From NCBI GenBank assembly GCA_002367305.1, contig DFBG01000169.1, positions 10,061-16,836 of the forward strand: DNA of 6,776 nucleotides, given 5' to 3'. Origin of the DNA: Actinobacteria bacterium UBA3086 (GTDB taxonomy: Bacteria; Actinomycetota; Coriobacteriia; Anaerosomatales; UBA3086). Below, piece after piece: positions 6,064 to 6,776 of the stretch. The notes under the pieces are model-generated. The model did not search any database and had not been told where the DNA came from. It saw only the letters and a list, made by a program, of their open reading frames with translations. How positions within the stretch are numbered: position 1 is the first letter of the stretch; each line of letters starts with the position of its first letter. The position numbers were made by a program, and so were the translations under genes.

Positions 6064-6776
6064 ATGGAAGGGTACTGGCAGCTCCTTCCGGAGCTCATCG
6101 TCATAGGCATCGCCATCACGGCGCTCTTTGGCGATCTGATTCCGGGCAAGGATCGCGGTACTGCACTTCTGGGTGCGGCCGCCTCCACGATCGCTGCCGT
6201 CGTCGTGCTGTTCTGGGGCACGGCTGAGCCGCTCTTTGGCGGCATGGTCGTAGCCGACGAGACCGCACGCTTCATCCGCATCGCCGTCGCCGGTCTCACG
6301 GCCGTCTGGCTGCTCTGGCTTGCCGGTCGCGACATGGCAGGGGAGCGTCGCCGAGAGGCGGTCGCGCTCGCGCTGTTCTCGTCGGCGGGCGGCATGATAC
6401 TCGCCATGTCGGCCGATCTCATCATGCTCTACATGGCGCTCGAGCTCTCCACCATGCCCGCCTACGTGCTCATGGGCTACAAGCGCTCCGACATCGACGG
6501 TCTCGAGGGCGCGCTCAAGTACTTCCTGCTCTCCATGCTCACGAGCCTTGTCATGCTCTACGGACTGTCGTTCATCTACGGGCTCTCCGGCACCACCGCG
6601 TACTCCGGCATCTCACTCGCCGACACCGGTGCGCTGGGCATCGCCGCCGCCGCGCTCGTCATGGTCGGACTCTTTGCCAAGATGTCAGCCGCGCCGTTCC
6701 ACTACTGGGCGCCCGACGCCTATGCCGGCGCCCCCGCATCGAGCGTGGCGTTCGTCTCCACCGTCCCTAAGATCTC
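6064..6776 (+). CDS. nuoN: NADH-quinone oxidoreductase subunit N, N-terminal part
   Basis: NuoN (ND2 / Nqo14 family) is the antiporter-like subunit closest to NuoK. The window shows 237 codons, about half of the usual 480-490 residues, and the frame is open to the right edge. It begins MEGYWQLLPELIVIG, the usual short entry into the first helix with the LLPEL motif. Channel residues visible are E127 (YMALELSTMPAYVLMGY), K206 (LFAKMSAAPFHYWAPDAY) and K236 (STVPKI), matching E133, K217 and K247 of E. coli NuoN. The block before helix 6 reads GLEGALKYFLLS, where many homologues have S-EA-LKYF; this is a mild variant. AGAPASSVAFVSTVPK is typical of NuoN and not of NuoL or NuoM. The ATG immediately follows the nuoM stop with no spacer, and GGGAG at 6051-6055 lies eight bases upstream. 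The identification is certain; the C-terminal half cannot be judged. Confidence 0.96.
   Translation, partial: MEGYWQLLPELIVIGIAITALFGDLIPGKDRGTALLGAAASTIAAVVVLFWGTAEPLFGGMVVADETARFIRIAVAGLTAVWLLWLAGRDMAGERRREAVALALFSSAGGMILAMSADLIMLYMALELSTMPAYVLMGYKRSDIDGLEGALKYFLLSMLTSLVMLYGLSFIYGLSGTTAYSGISLADTGALGIAAAALVMVGLFAKMSAAPFHYWAPDAYAGAPASSVAFVSTVPKI

Noticed and set aside
6060..6425. Open frame of 121 codons on the - strand at the nuoM/nuoN junction
   Set aside because: It covers the beginning of nuoN on the opposite strand and is Ser/Ala/Met-rich without any motif. The NuoN frame is well supported.
1..6776. A novel defence, mobile or biosynthetic system
   Set aside because: Every base is accounted for by canonical complex I genes in their usual order. 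There are no repeats, recombinase genes, composition breaks or unexplained coding regions.

Overview
The window is one unbroken stretch of a respiratory complex I (NADH:quinone oxidoreductase type, nuo) operon. All genes are on the + strand, in the classic order nuoD (3' end), nuoH, nuoI, nuoJ, nuoK, nuoL, nuoM, nuoN (5' part). Both edges cut through genes. There is essentially no non-coding DNA: neighbouring genes overlap by 1 to 8 bases or are separated by 0 to 7 bases. I see no room for an internal promoter or terminator, and no RNA gene, insertion sequence, CRISPR array or attachment site.

The base composition is high in G+C (roughly 60-65% by eye), with strong G/C preference at third codon positions and purine-rich Shine-Dalgarno sequences before most starts. 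This fits a high-GC bacterium. The protein variants (for example GPMHVGWHG in NuoH and WEVMG in NuoL) would suit an actinobacterial lineage of the Coriobacteriia kind or a deltaproteobacterium-like lineage. That placement is inference from memory of the families and is weak.

The genes build the connecting module and the membrane arm of one complex. NuoD and NuoI carry electrons towards quinone: NuoI holds clusters N6a and N6b, and NuoD forms the quinone pocket together with NuoH. NuoH couples the pocket to the membrane arm. NuoJ and NuoK form the central hydrophilic axis next to NuoH, and NuoL, NuoM and NuoN are the three antiporter-like proton channels. The key lysine and glutamate residues are present in every channel subunit visible here, so the complex looks functional. 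The genes for the electron-input module (nuoE, nuoF, nuoG) and for nuoA, nuoB and nuoC are outside the window, so the electron donor (NADH, ferredoxin or other) cannot be judged.

I found no previously undescribed system. The points worth a second look are residue-level: two unusual substitutions in otherwise near-invariant NuoH motifs, a 26-residue period repeat in the lateral helix of NuoL, an Ala/Pro-rich acidic tail on NuoI, and an oddly spaced ribosome binding site before nuoM.
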